A DNA stretch of 64,000 bases from CAIWHR01 sp963773195 (GTDB lineage: Bacteria; Pseudomonadota; Gammaproteobacteria; Burkholderiales; Casimicrobiaceae): NCBI GenBank assembly GCA_963773195.1, contig CAVZAE010000013.1, forward strand, positions 76,977 through 140,976, in the 5' to 3' direction. This document shows, in pieces, positions 35,254 through 43,427 of this stretch. The notes under the pieces were generated by a model, which did not search any database, was not told where the DNA came from, and saw nothing but the letters and a program-made list of their open reading frames with translations. Within the stretch, counting starts at the first letter, position 1. Each line of letters starts with the position of its first letter. The position numbers and the translations under genes are program-made.

Positions 35254-37923
35254 TCAGGTCAGGTCCAGCACCATCGTAACCTGGTCCGGCTCGCTCGGAT
35301 CGTCGCGCGTCACGAAGCCCAGACCGTCGCAGAAACGGCGCATGTTGACGTTCGTGCGCAGCACCGCGCCCTCGAGTCGCGCGAGGCGACGCTGCTTCGC
35401 ACAGGCGATCAATCGCCCCATGAGCAACCTCCCGACGCCTCGACCCTGCCAGGCATCCGCGACGACGATCGCGAACTCCGCGCTCTCGCCGTCGGGATTC
35501 GCCGTGTAGCGGGCGACGCCGGCGAGCGTGCGCATCGGCTCTCGCGAGTTCCCTTCGTCGATCGCCACGAGCGCCATCTCGCGATCGTAGTCGACCTGAG
35601 TGAACCGCGCGAGCATCGCCGGCGTGAGTTCGTGCAGGCGATAGAAGAAGCGGAAGTAGCGGCTCTGCTCGGACAGGCCATTGACGAATGCGCGCTCGAG
35701 CTCCGCGTCCTCGGGCCGGATCGGTCGCACGTGGAGCACGGTGCCGTCGCGCAACTTGGCGTCGTCGACGAGCTCGATCGGATACGGATGGATCGCCATG
35801 TGGCGATAACCGGTCAACCGACGGCGCGGATCGATGACGACGCGTGCGCTGGCGATGGTCGCGGCGTCGCGACCGATGTGCACGGGATCGAGCACGACCG
35901 TCCGCACCCAGGGCAGCGCACAGACGAGGCTCGACAGCTGCAGCAGCAAGGTCACGACGGGCGCCATCGCCGGCGCAGCGCAATTTGCACCCAGCAACGC
36001 CGCCGCCGGGGAGTCGCCGATGCCATCGACGACGAGCCGCTCGTTCAGCGGCGGCAGCAGCACGATCTGATCGCGCTCGACGGCGCCGGCGCAGGCGCCG
36101 AGCGTGATGACCGGCCCGAACATTGCGTCGGTGTAGACCGCGATCGCCACCGCATAGCCGTCCGCGAGCGTGCGCAGCTTGCGCACGATGACGCCGGCGT
36201 GGATGTCGTCGCGCCTGAACGCGCGCCGTACACCCTCCTGCATTTCGCCGTAGGCGCGAGTGAGCATCCGCCCGTCGCGGAGGGCGGTTCGCGCCACGGG
36301 CAGCGGCGACTTCGCCGGGATCCCGGGCGCGTCGAGCTTGAGCATGACCGGATAGCCGACCTTGCGCGCGACCGCAAGCGCTTCCTTGAGCGTGTCGGCC
36401 GCATCGGCCGGCGGCATCGGCAAGCCGAAGGCCGCAAGCAGCCGATGCGTCTCTAGATCGGTGAGCAGCGTGCGGTTCGCGGTTGCCGCCTCGTCGCGAA
36501 TCCGCTCCACGACCGTCAACTCGAGGGGGCGCGGCTCGGGTTGTGGCGCTGGCACTTCGAGCAGCAAGGCCTGGTTACGGCGATAGGCCGCGAGGAACGA
36601 GAATGCTTCGACCGCATTTTCGGGCGTGTAGAAATCCGGGACACCGCCTGCTTCGAGCGCTGCGCGTACCTGCGGACGCTCGAGCATGCCAAGCCACGCG
36701 CCGAGCACCGGCTTCGCCGCACCCCGGACAGCGGCCGCCACTGCGCGCGCGGCGTCCGTCGCGCCGACGATCGGGCGGTCGACGTGCAGCGCGAGGACAG
36801 CGTCGACGTTGGGATCGCGCAACACCGTCGCGACGGCACTTGCGAGCCGCTCCGGAGGGGCGTCGCCGCGGACGTTGACCGGGTTGGCGCAGGGCATGTG
36901 GGCGGGCAGGATATCGACAAGCGCCTTCTGCGTATCCTGCGAGAGCACGGCCAGCGGCACACCGCAGTCTGCCGCGCTGTCGGCGGCGAGCGTCCCCGGT
37001 CCGCGGCCGTTGGTCACGATCGCGAGGCGATCACTCCGCGGGATGCGTCCCATCGCGAGGATGCGGGCGGCCGCGAACAGCTGTGTATACGTCTTCACGC
37101 GCACGGTGCCCGCGCGCTTGAGCGCGGCATCGAATACCGCGTCCGGCGTCGGCGCACCAGGCTCCTTTGCTCCCTCCTCCCTCGAGCGGCCGGCGCGCAG
37201 GACCACCACCGGCTTCGTCCGCGCGGCGGCTCGCAGCGCGGAGACGAAACTCCGCGCATCGCGCACACCCTCCACGTACAGGAGAATTCCGTCTGTGTCG
37301 GGTTCGCGCAGGACTGCATCGAGGAGCTCGCCGAAGCCAATGTCGTAGCCGCCCCCGAGCGCCACCACGGTCGAGAAACCTATCCCGAGGGGCGTCGCGA
37401 AGTTCAGCATCGCCGTGCACACCGCACCCGACTGCGCGATCAGCGCGAGACGTCCGGGAAGTGCGACGGCGGCACCCATCGTCGCGTTGAGCCCGATGTC
37501 GGTGCGGATCACGCCGAACGCATGCGGCCCGAGGAGCCGGATGCGCCGCCTGCGCGCGGTCGCCATCACCTCGCGCTCCCAGCGCCGCGCGTCGCCCTCG
37601 TCCGCCGGCGGTGCGGACAACAGCACCGCGGCGCGGACGCCGGCGCGGGCACCGTCGTCCAGCACTGAGGGGACGTCGGCGCAGGGCACGGCGATCAGCG
37701 CGAGCTCGACGGACTTGCCGATCGCGCGCAGGGTCGGATACGAGCGCTGGCCGAGCACGCGCCGGTGGTGCGGGTTGACGAAATGGAGCTCCCCCTTGAA
37801 CTCGCCGTCGAGCAGATTTTCGGCGACGACCCGGCCCAGCGAACCGGCACGGCTCGTCGCACCGACGAGCGCGACCGACGACGGCGCAAGCAGCGGACGC
37901 AGATAGTGCTGCAGCGTCGACAT
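35254..37923 (-). CDS. Bifunctional ADP-forming acyl-CoA synthetase-like / GNAT protein acetyltransferase (Pat type)
   Basis: Protein of 889 residues. The N-terminal two thirds resemble NDP-forming acyl-CoA synthetases: CoA-binding Rossmann domain SSVALVGATSRAGSLGRVVAENLL, LALIAQSGAVCTAML, and the ATP-grasp part with GYPVMLKLDAPGIPAKS and GPVITLGACAG. The last 170 residues are a GNAT domain: LHVRPIRPEDAELERAFVNGL, VALVAIDEG and VADAWQGRGVGRLLMGRLIACA, which carries the acetyl-CoA loop. The architecture matches Pat/YfiQ lysine acetyltransferases that silence acetyl-CoA synthetase. Whether the synthetase half is active is unknown. It sits 68 bases upstream of uspA. Confidence 0.93.
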   Translation of the reverse strand: MSTLQHYLRPLLAPSSVALVGATSRAGSLGRVVAENLLDGEFKGELHFVNPHHRRVLGQRSYPTLRAIGKSVELALIAVPCADVPSVLDDGARAGVRAAVLLSAPPADEGDARRWEREVMATARRRRIRLLGPHAFGVIRTDIGLNATMGAAVALPGRLALIAQSGAVCTAMLNFATPLGIGFSTVVALGGGYDIGFGELLDAVLREPDTDGILLYVEGVRDARSFVSALRAAARTKPVVVLRAGRSREEGAKEPGAPTPDAVFDAALKRAGTVRVKTYTQLFAAARILAMGRIPRSDRLAIVTNGRGPGTLAADSAADCGVPLAVLSQDTQKALVDILPAHMPCANPVNVRGDAPPERLASAVATVLRDPNVDAVLALHVDRPIVGATDAARAVAAAVRGAAKPVLGAWLGMLERPQVRAALEAGGVPDFYTPENAVEAFSFLAAYRRNQALLLEVPAPQPEPRPLELTVVERIRDEAATANRTLLTDLETHRLLAAFGLPMPPADAADTLKEALAVARKVGYPVMLKLDAPGIPAKSPLPVARTALRDGRMLTRAYGEMQEGVRRAFRRDDIHAGVIVRKLRTLADGYAVAIAVYTDAMFGPVITLGACAGAVERDQIVLLPPLNERLVVDGIGDSPAAALLGANCAAPAMAPVVTLLLQLSSLVCALPWVRTVVLDPVHIGRDAATIASARVVIDPRRRLTGYRHMAIHPYPIELVDDAKLRDGTVLHVRPIRPEDAELERAFVNGLSEQSRYFRFFYRLHELTPAMLARFTQVDYDREMALVAIDEGNSREPMRTLAGVARYTANPDGESAEFAIVVADAWQGRGVGRLLMGRLIACAKQRRLARLEGAVLRTNVNMRRFCDGLGFVTRDDPSEPDQVTMVLDLT

Positions 37924-38049
37924 GGCGGAACGATTCTAGCGCGCCCCCGCGACCGTCGCGTCCTCGGGCAGCCGAACTACGAGGTGGCCATTTTACGCGC
38001 GTCGGCCAACGACGAGACGATCTCTTTGCGATTTCCTTAGGTACAATCA

Positions 38050-38071
38050 GGGCCCTCTGAGGGCCCTCTGA
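38050..38071. repeat. 11-bp tandem duplication in the leader of the M3 peptidase gene
   Basis: GGGCCCTCTGA occurs twice in direct succession (38050-38060 and 38061-38071), followed by TTTTT, ending 12 bases before ATG 38083. Each unit contains the palindrome GGGCCC. TACAAT at 38042-38047 could be a -10 element but no good -35 is seen. Confidence 0.7.
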
Positions 38072-38082
38072 TTTTTCCCGAA

Positions 38083-39936
38083 ATGACCACGATGAGCTTT
38101 CGCCTCCTGCTCCTGGGCATCGCCGCTTCCGGGATCACGCCTGCATTGGCCGATTCCCCCGCCGACCGCTGGAATCTCGCGGAGATTTATTCGTCGACGG
38201 CCGCGTGGAACGACGATGCGGCCAAGCTCGATGCGCAGATAAGGGTGTTCGCGAAGTGCAAAGGGCATCTCGGCGACAGCGCGGCGCGCTTCAAGGATTG
38301 TCTCGACCTGCAGGCGGATATGACCAAGCGCTATTACCGGATGGCCGCATTTTCCGGCGAGCAACTCTCGGAGGACACTGGGTCGTCGTTCAATCTCGAG
38401 CTCGATCAAAAGGGCGACCTCCTCGGCAATCGTTTGACCGAAGCCGGCGCCTTCGTCGATCCGGAGATCCTGCGCATCGGCCGGGACCGCATCGCGCAGT
38501 TCCTGAAAAAAGAGCCTTCGCTCTCCGTCTATCGCTACCCGCTGGAGCGCATTCTCCGCAATGCGCCGCACACACTGAACAACGAGGGGGAGGCGCTGGT
38601 CGCCGCCTTCGGCCTGATGGACAACGCGGGCGGCAGCGCCTACACGATCCTCGCCGAGGCCGACATGCCGTGGCCGAAGATCAAGTTGTCCACGGGCGAA
38701 GAGGTGACGCTCGATGGCTCGGCCTACACCAAATACCGCGAGGCGCCGAACCGCGACGATCGCAAGCGGGTCATGGACGCGTTCTTCGGCACCTACAAGA
38801 CGTTCGAGCGGACGATCGGCGTCAATCTCTACTCACAGCTCAAGCAGGATTCCGTCTACGCCAAGGTGCGCAAATATCCGGATTCGATCACGCGCTCGCT
38901 CGACCGCAACAAGATCCCGGTGGCGGTCTTCGACACGCTCATCGCGCAGACGAACGCCAACCTGCCTACGCTGTATCGCTACTTTCGCCTGCGCGCGAAG
39001 ATGCTGGGCGTCCCCCAGCTCCACTACTACGACATCTACCCGCCGCTGGTGCATGGCGACTTCAGATTTCCTTACCCCAAGGGCCGCGCCATGGTGCTGG
39101 AGGCGGTCGCCCCACTCGGCAAGGAGTACGTCAACGCGTTGACCTATGGCTTCGACCACCGCTGGATGGACACCTATCCGCGGCCGCGCAAGCAATCGGG
39201 AGCGCACATGGACGGCTATGCCTACGACGTCCATCCCTACGTGCTCATGAACTACAACGACGACTACGATTCAGTCACGACGGTGGCGCACGAGTGGGGC
39301 CATGCAATGCACTCGTATCTCGCCAACCGCGCGCAGCCTTTCGTCACGTCGAACTACACGACGTTCATCGCCGAAATCGCCTCGACTTTCAACGAGGAGC
39401 TGCTGCTGCAGCAAGTGCTGAAGACGGCCGCGACCGACGACGAACGGCTGTTTTACCTGGGCTCGGCGCTCGAGCAATTGCGCGCCACGTTTTTCCGGCA
39501 GGCGATGTTCGCCGAATTCGAGCGCGCCATCCACGCGCGGGCGGACAGGGGTGAGCCGCTGACAGGTGACACCTTCACGAAGACGTATTGCGACATCCTG
39601 AAGCGCTATCACGGCGCGGCCGAAGGCGTGGTCGCCATCGACGATGCCTATTGCGTCGAATGGGCGTACATCCCGCATTTCTACAACGGCTTTTATGTCT
39701 ACCAGTACGCAACGTCGATCGCGGCCAGCGCGCAATTCGCGAAGCAGGTCGGCGCGGGCGAGCCGGGGGCGCTCAAGCGCTATCTCGACCTTTTGAAGGC
39801 GGGCGGCTCCGATGATCCGTACCCGCTCGTCAAGACCGCTGGCGTGGACCTTGCGACGCCGGCGCCGTACCAGGCGTTGGTCGCGCGCATGAACGCGATC
39901 ATGGACGAGATCGAGGCGCTCCTCGCGAAGCGATAA
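38083..39936 (+). CDS. pepF: Oligoendopeptidase F-type M3 metallopeptidase, exported
   Basis: Peptidase of 617 residues. ATG 38083 or 38092 can start it, and both give a signal peptide (SFRLLLLGIAASGITPALA). M3 enzymes cut small peptides inside a deep channel. The zinc motif is HEWGHAMHSYL near residue 404, with the downstream ligand Glu in TTFIAEIASTFNEELL, and a C-terminal YIPHFYNGFYVYQYATSIAAS closes the family. Most bacterial PepF proteins are cytoplasmic; the leader peptide here suggests a periplasmic form. Last gene before the 40 kb transition. Confidence 0.93.
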   Translation: MTTMSFRLLLLGIAASGITPALADSPADRWNLAEIYSSTAAWNDDAAKLDAQIRVFAKCKGHLGDSAARFKDCLDLQADMTKRYYRMAAFSGEQLSEDTGSSFNLELDQKGDLLGNRLTEAGAFVDPEILRIGRDRIAQFLKKEPSLSVYRYPLERILRNAPHTLNNEGEALVAAFGLMDNAGGSAYTILAEADMPWPKIKLSTGEEVTLDGSAYTKYREAPNRDDRKRVMDAFFGTYKTFERTIGVNLYSQLKQDSVYAKVRKYPDSITRSLDRNKIPVAVFDTLIAQTNANLPTLYRYFRLRAKMLGVPQLHYYDIYPPLVHGDFRFPYPKGRAMVLEAVAPLGKEYVNALTYGFDHRWMDTYPRPRKQSGAHMDGYAYDVHPYVLMNYNDDYDSVTTVAHEWGHAMHSYLANRAQPFVTSNYTTFIAEIASTFNEELLLQQVLKTAATDDERLFYLGSALEQLRATFFRQAMFAEFERAIHARADRGEPLTGDTFTKTYCDILKRYHGAAEGVVAIDDAYCVEWAYIPHFYNGFYVYQYATSIAASAQFAKQVGAGEPGALKRYLDLLKAGGSDDPYPLVKTAGVDLATPAPYQALVARMNAIMDEIEALLAKR

Positions 39937-39994
39937 GCCGTGAAGCTGCATGAATGAAAGACACGCGCCGGACGAAGACACCGTTTTCATCGTC

Positions 39995-40046
39995 GGGGCC
40001 TGTAGCTCAGTTGGTAAGAGCAGAGGACTCATAATCCTCCCATCGA
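39995..40046 (+). tRNA. tRNA-Met(CAT)-like gene, 5' half only
   Basis: GGGGCCTGTAGCTCAG, then the D-loop TTGGTAAGAGC and an anticodon arm GAGGA-CTCATAA-TCCTC, form a good acceptor strand, D-arm and anticodon arm with a CAT anticodon (Met or lysidine-type Ile). After the arm the sequence is unrelated: no T-loop (GTTCGA) and no 3' acceptor strand follow. The gene is truncated at about 40046, so no mature tRNA is expected. It probably marks an integration or deletion junction. Confidence 0.8.
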
Positions 40047-40171
40047 CGCTCTACAAAATCTATTCTGGTGGGATTTTGGTGGGGGAGAGGAAGGCAGTCG
40101 CATTGCGAGCTGCAACCGGTCAGATCCGTTACAGTTGCCTGCAGAGTTCGCCCCCAACCCGGGTTGACCGC

Positions 40172-40241
40172 TAATCGAGTTAGGCGTCTCTACCAAGCGC
40201 CGGAAGCATCGCCCGCAGTTCGATGCGCTGCTGCGGTCACG
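40172..40241 (+). pseudogene. Small remnant of a serine-resolvase gene
   Basis: The bases encoding KRRKHRPQFDALLR match the segment encoding KGRKDRPQFDALLR in the intact recombinase at 46835-47422 (about 33 of 35 bases from CGGAAG to CTGCTGCG). Similarity fades on both sides. It has no start and no catalytic Ser. It indicates that a related element once lay here. Confidence 0.7.
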
Positions 40242-40305
40242 GCGGGAAAAGCAGAGCGAAATCGTTGAAAGACATGCGAGGACCGAGTCTGACCGGCGCA
40301 GGTCC

Positions 40306-40869
40306 TTAACCGCACGCGCCTCCCAGTGGCCCGGCCTTGATTTCAGGATTCGGAGGCTCGGGGCCGAGCCAGATCGCCAGCAACGCCCTGGCGAAGTCGT
40401 CGCCGTCGAGCGTGCCCTTGTTGACGCCGTTGACACTCACCTGCACGCTGCCTGGCTTGCTCACCAGGACGATCCGCTGGCCGGAGCGCATGTCCGCCAT
40501 CCAGCCATTGAACGTCGCGATGCGGTCTTTGAGCTGAGGGAGCTGGGCTTTGGAGTTCTTTTCGAATCCTTCGTCCCAGCCCTTGCGAAGATCGTCGGCG
40601 CCCACGTCGCGCACGAACTGCATGATGAACTCGTACGGCGGCACCGCTTTCAGAATCGCGCCCCCGTCCGCGGACGTCTTCGTGACGTAGAGTGCGGCCA
40701 CGTACACATTGACCTTCAGCATCGTCGCCTGCCGCAGGCCGAGGCCATTCAACGCCAGGGTGCTGCCGTCGATCTGTACCTGGTCCGCGAAGTTGACGTC
40801 CTTGCAGACCTTCGCGTGCGCGGAGATTGCGCAGAATGAGGCGATGATGCCTATCAATACGAGCTTCAT
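40306..40869 (-). CDS. Exported chalcone-isomerase-like protein
   Basis: Protein of 187 residues with a GGGAGC site before ATG 40869 and a signal peptide (MKLVLIGIIASFCAISAHAK). The body reads LALNGLGLRQATMLKVNVYVAALYV, then FVRDVGADDLRKGWDEGFEKN, QRIVLVSKPGSVQVSVNG, and ALLAIWLGPEPPNPEIKAGPLG. This is the bacterial chalcone isomerase-like (Chalcone_3) pattern, a fold thought to bind fatty acids or other hydrophobic ligands in the periplasm, not a flavonoid enzyme. It is downstream of the patatin gene on the same strand. Confidence 0.88.
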   Translation of the reverse strand: MKLVLIGIIASFCAISAHAKVCKDVNFADQVQIDGSTLALNGLGLRQATMLKVNVYVAALYVTKTSADGGAILKAVPPYEFIMQFVRDVGADDLRKGWDEGFEKNSKAQLPQLKDRIATFNGWMADMRSGQRIVLVSKPGSVQVSVNGVNKGTLDGDDFARALLAIWLGPEPPNPEIKAGPLGGACG

Positions 40870-40942
40870 GTTTGCTCCCTGGTGAGTCGCCAAAATGGAC
40901 TAGTCGACGACGATTTATCGCCAACCGCGCGAACAACCCGTG

Positions 40943-42415
40943 TTACCTCGATGAAGCCACAGGGGGCCGGGTCTCCGCCGGTCCCGTGACGGGAACGATC
41001 GTTGCACCGACGTCCTTCAGCAGCCGCTTGAATTCGGGCGAGTCCATGATGATCGTGCCCGCGGCCGCGCGCAGGCGATCGACGGCCTCCGGCGGCAGCA
41101 CGAACGACGTCGGCTGTTCATTGAGATAGGCTTGCTCCGCCTTGTCTTTCAATGCGGCGAACGACACGTCGATCGCGTAGATCTCGGCATCCGGGACGCG
41201 GAGCGCCGCGGCCACGGCAGGGTCCTTGTTGGCCGCCATCGCGGCCGAGTTGCGCACGACGCGCGCCGTCTGCCATTTCGCCGCCGTGTCCTTCAATAGC
41301 TCGACTGCCTCGAAGGAGAAGGCGTCGATCGGCGTGCCGGCCGATTTGAGCAGGACGTCCACGGTGCCGGGCGGGCTCTCGGACTCGTCCCATTTGGTCG
41401 GCGGCGAGGACAATGAATTAACTACGAAGACGATGATCCTGCGCGCGCGGTCGAGTTGCGTCGGCACGCCCGCCTCGTGCAGCGCTTCGAGAACCTCCAT
41501 CGCATCGAGTACGGAACGCATACCCACGTTGTCCGCCACGCCGCCGTCGACGAGATGGAGGTACGGCCGCTTAACCGCGTCGCCGAACGCTTCCTCGGCC
41601 TTGAGTGAGCGGATCGCCCGGGCGGCCGGTCGTGGTGGGCTGTCGGACTCGGTGAACATCTTGACCCAGGAAGGCGCGGTCCGCTGGCAGGTTCCGCCGT
41701 AGTTGTTCATCGTGACGGGCGAGAGCACCACCGGCACGGCCGAAGACGACGCGGCCGCGCGCGCGAGCGGCACCGCATTGAGGTCCGAGCAGATGATGTC
41801 GAAGATGCGCTGCGAATAGACAAACCGGGAGCCGGTCGAGATGTCGGTGGCCGATGCCAGGATCAGGGGACCGTTGCCACGGTCGAGGTCGCCAAACGTG
41901 GCGTTGTTGAACAGGATTTCGTCGTACAACTGAGCCGCCAGTTCGGAGCGGCCCCAGCCGGTCGACCCCAGGCTCGCCCAATTGGCAGGGCTCAATGTGC
42001 GCGAAATGATCTCACCCTGCACATCGCGCTTCAGGAACCGCTGCTCGTAGTCGACGAACAGCTTGTCGCCGTAAAGCCCGTACGCCAACGCGGTGAAACT
42101 GCCACCCGAAACGCCGGTGATGATATCGACCTCGTCGAGCAGGCGAACCTTGTTGCCTTTGGGTCCGACGACTTCCGTCTTTCGAAGGAACTCGAGGACG
42201 CCGTACGAAAAGGCCGCCGCGCGCGTGCCGCCCCCCGAGAACGCGAGGACAACCATGTTGTCGCTGTCCTTGGCCTTCGCCTGGCGCGTCTCGAAGCGAT
42301 AGCCCGCGGTGGGGTCCGTCTTGGTGATCGGCGGATTGACGGGCCGCGTGGCGCAGCCCGACAGAACGGCCAGGGACGCCAGAGAAACGAGAAGAATCAC
42401 GCGCATAGGTTTCAT
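40943..42415 (-). CDS. Patatin-like phospholipase, lipoprotein
   Basis: Protein of 490 residues. The leader has a lipobox (LAVLSGC, Cys21), so it is probably anchored in the outer membrane or inner leaflet. Catalytic elements of the patatin fold are all present: oxyanion loop SGGGTRAAAFSYG, nucleophile GVSGGSF (GxSxG), and the dyad Asp in LVDGGVADNVG. A typical patatin acyl-hydrolase function on phospholipids is expected. ATG 42406 is an alternative start. It is flanked by a small membrane protein upstream and the chalcone-isomerase-like gene downstream, all minus strand. Confidence 0.92.
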   Translation of the reverse strand: MKPMRVILLVSLASLAVLSGCATRPVNPPITKTDPTAGYRFETRQAKAKDSDNMVVLAFSGGGTRAAAFSYGVLEFLRKTEVVGPKGNKVRLLDEVDIITGVSGGSFTALAYGLYGDKLFVDYEQRFLKRDVQGEIISRTLSPANWASLGSTGWGRSELAAQLYDEILFNNATFGDLDRGNGPLILASATDISTGSRFVYSQRIFDIICSDLNAVPLARAAASSSAVPVVLSPVTMNNYGGTCQRTAPSWVKMFTESDSPPRPAARAIRSLKAEEAFGDAVKRPYLHLVDGGVADNVGMRSVLDAMEVLEALHEAGVPTQLDRARRIIVFVVNSLSSPPTKWDESESPPGTVDVLLKSAGTPIDAFSFEAVELLKDTAAKWQTARVVRNSAAMAANKDPAVAAALRVPDAEIYAIDVSFAALKDKAEQAYLNEQPTSFVLPPEAVDRLRAAAGTIIMDSPEFKRLLKDVGATIVPVTGPAETRPPVASSR

Positions 42416-42439
42416 GACTTCACCTCGACCAAGGATTGC

Positions 42440-42940
42440 CTAATACTTGGGCAGCGGAGGCGGCCCGAAGAACGTACGTAGCACCTTTTCCCGGCCGATC
42501 ACGCGCACCAGTTCGCGCCCCATGCAGTAAACGAGGATCAGCACAAACAGGATGATCTGGATCGCCCAGAAGTGAGGCCAGATGATGCTGGCAAGCAACT
42601 TTTCGTTGCCGGCAGCGATGCCGCCAGCCTCGCGTGCGAAGTCGTAGAGGTGCTCGAGATAGTGAATGACCGCGGAGACGAGCGTGTAGATCAGGACCTT
42701 CCACGCGACGTTGTAGATCAGCGGGTGCTCCGGGTAGCGATTGATCCACGGCAGCATGTCGGCGATCAGCACCGCCTTGCCAAGGACTAGCGCCGCGATG
42801 GCTACCGAGACCGTCGTCAGCGGGGCAACCCCGGTTGCCTTGACCATCAACGCCCGGACCAGGGCGACGATATGCAGTGCGACGAAGAAAAAGATCGTCG
42901 GCGGCAGCATCGCCAAGAACTCCTCTTTGATCTTTTCCAA
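42440..42940 (-). CDS. Hypothetical four-helix membrane protein
   Basis: Protein of 166 residues with hydrophobic segments at about 14-34, 42-62, 78-96 and 124-146. It begins MEKIKEEFLAMLPPTIFFFVALHIVAL and ends VLRTFFGPPPLPKY. It contains His residues in the membrane segments (HYLEHLYDF, PHFWA). No family was recognised. It is 24 bases upstream of the patatin gene, so the two are probably in one transcript. Confidence 0.82.
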   Translation of the reverse strand: MEKIKEEFLAMLPPTIFFFVALHIVALVRALMVKATGVAPLTTVSVAIAALVLGKAVLIADMLPWINRYPEHPLIYNVAWKVLIYTLVSAVIHYLEHLYDFAREAGGIAAGNEKLLASIIWPHFWAIQIILFVLILVYCMGRELVRVIGREKVLRTFFGPPPLPKY

Positions 42941-43036
42941 GATATGGCTGATGGCGTTCCCCTCGCTCAGTGCTCCATTTGGGCTTCGATCTTACCGTCG
43001 CGGATGGCGTCTACTAACGCGGCTGGTCGGCATAGC

Positions 43037-43190
43037 TCATAGACTCCGCGGCGCAGCCGCGGCTCGTTTGAGCTCGGTGTCCGTGAAATACTTGGTACCC
43101 TTTGCCGTTATCTCGAGCGCCAGGCCCTCCGCACTGAGCCGATAGAGCCACACGCCGGGCGTGACCGACACCGCCCCCGCGGATTCGCAA
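43037..43190 (-). pseudogene. Unidentified C-terminal gene fragment
   Basis: The frame ends AVSVTPGVWLYRLSAEGLALEITAKGTKY-FTDTELKRAAAAPRSL at TGA. It looks like genuine protein sequence but has no start of its own; it is joined to the cytochrome remnant upstream. Origin unknown. Confidence 0.4.
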
Positions 43191-43427
43191 CTTGGGTGAT
43201 CAGGCCGTAGCGCTCGGAATTGCATCCGACCGGAAGAGTTGCTGGCTCTCGGCGACCTCCAGATTCAGGAAGATGTCGTACGAGATAATCTGCGCACCTT
43301 GCGATCCCTGGTAGTACATTTTCCGATCCTCCTGCGACCATGCTTGATCGAGATAGATAACGGGATCGCCGGCAGGCTTTGGCCGCTGCGGGATCGAGCA
43401 GAAAGAGCCCGAGTACGCAGAGGGCGG
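43190..43427 (-). pseudogene. Remnant: N-terminus of a RoxA-like c-type cytochrome
   Basis: Directly after the sulfatase stop, the minus strand encodes in pieces a signal-like ALCVLGLFLLDPAAA, then VIYLDQAWSQEDRKMYYQGSQG, ISYDIFLNLEVAESQQLFRSDA and, in a third reading, NSERYGLITQVANPR. These match the N-terminus of secreted RoxA-like di-heme cytochromes before their first CxxCH. At least two frameshifts separate the pieces, and everything after is missing. This is a decayed 5' end. Confidence 0.65.
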
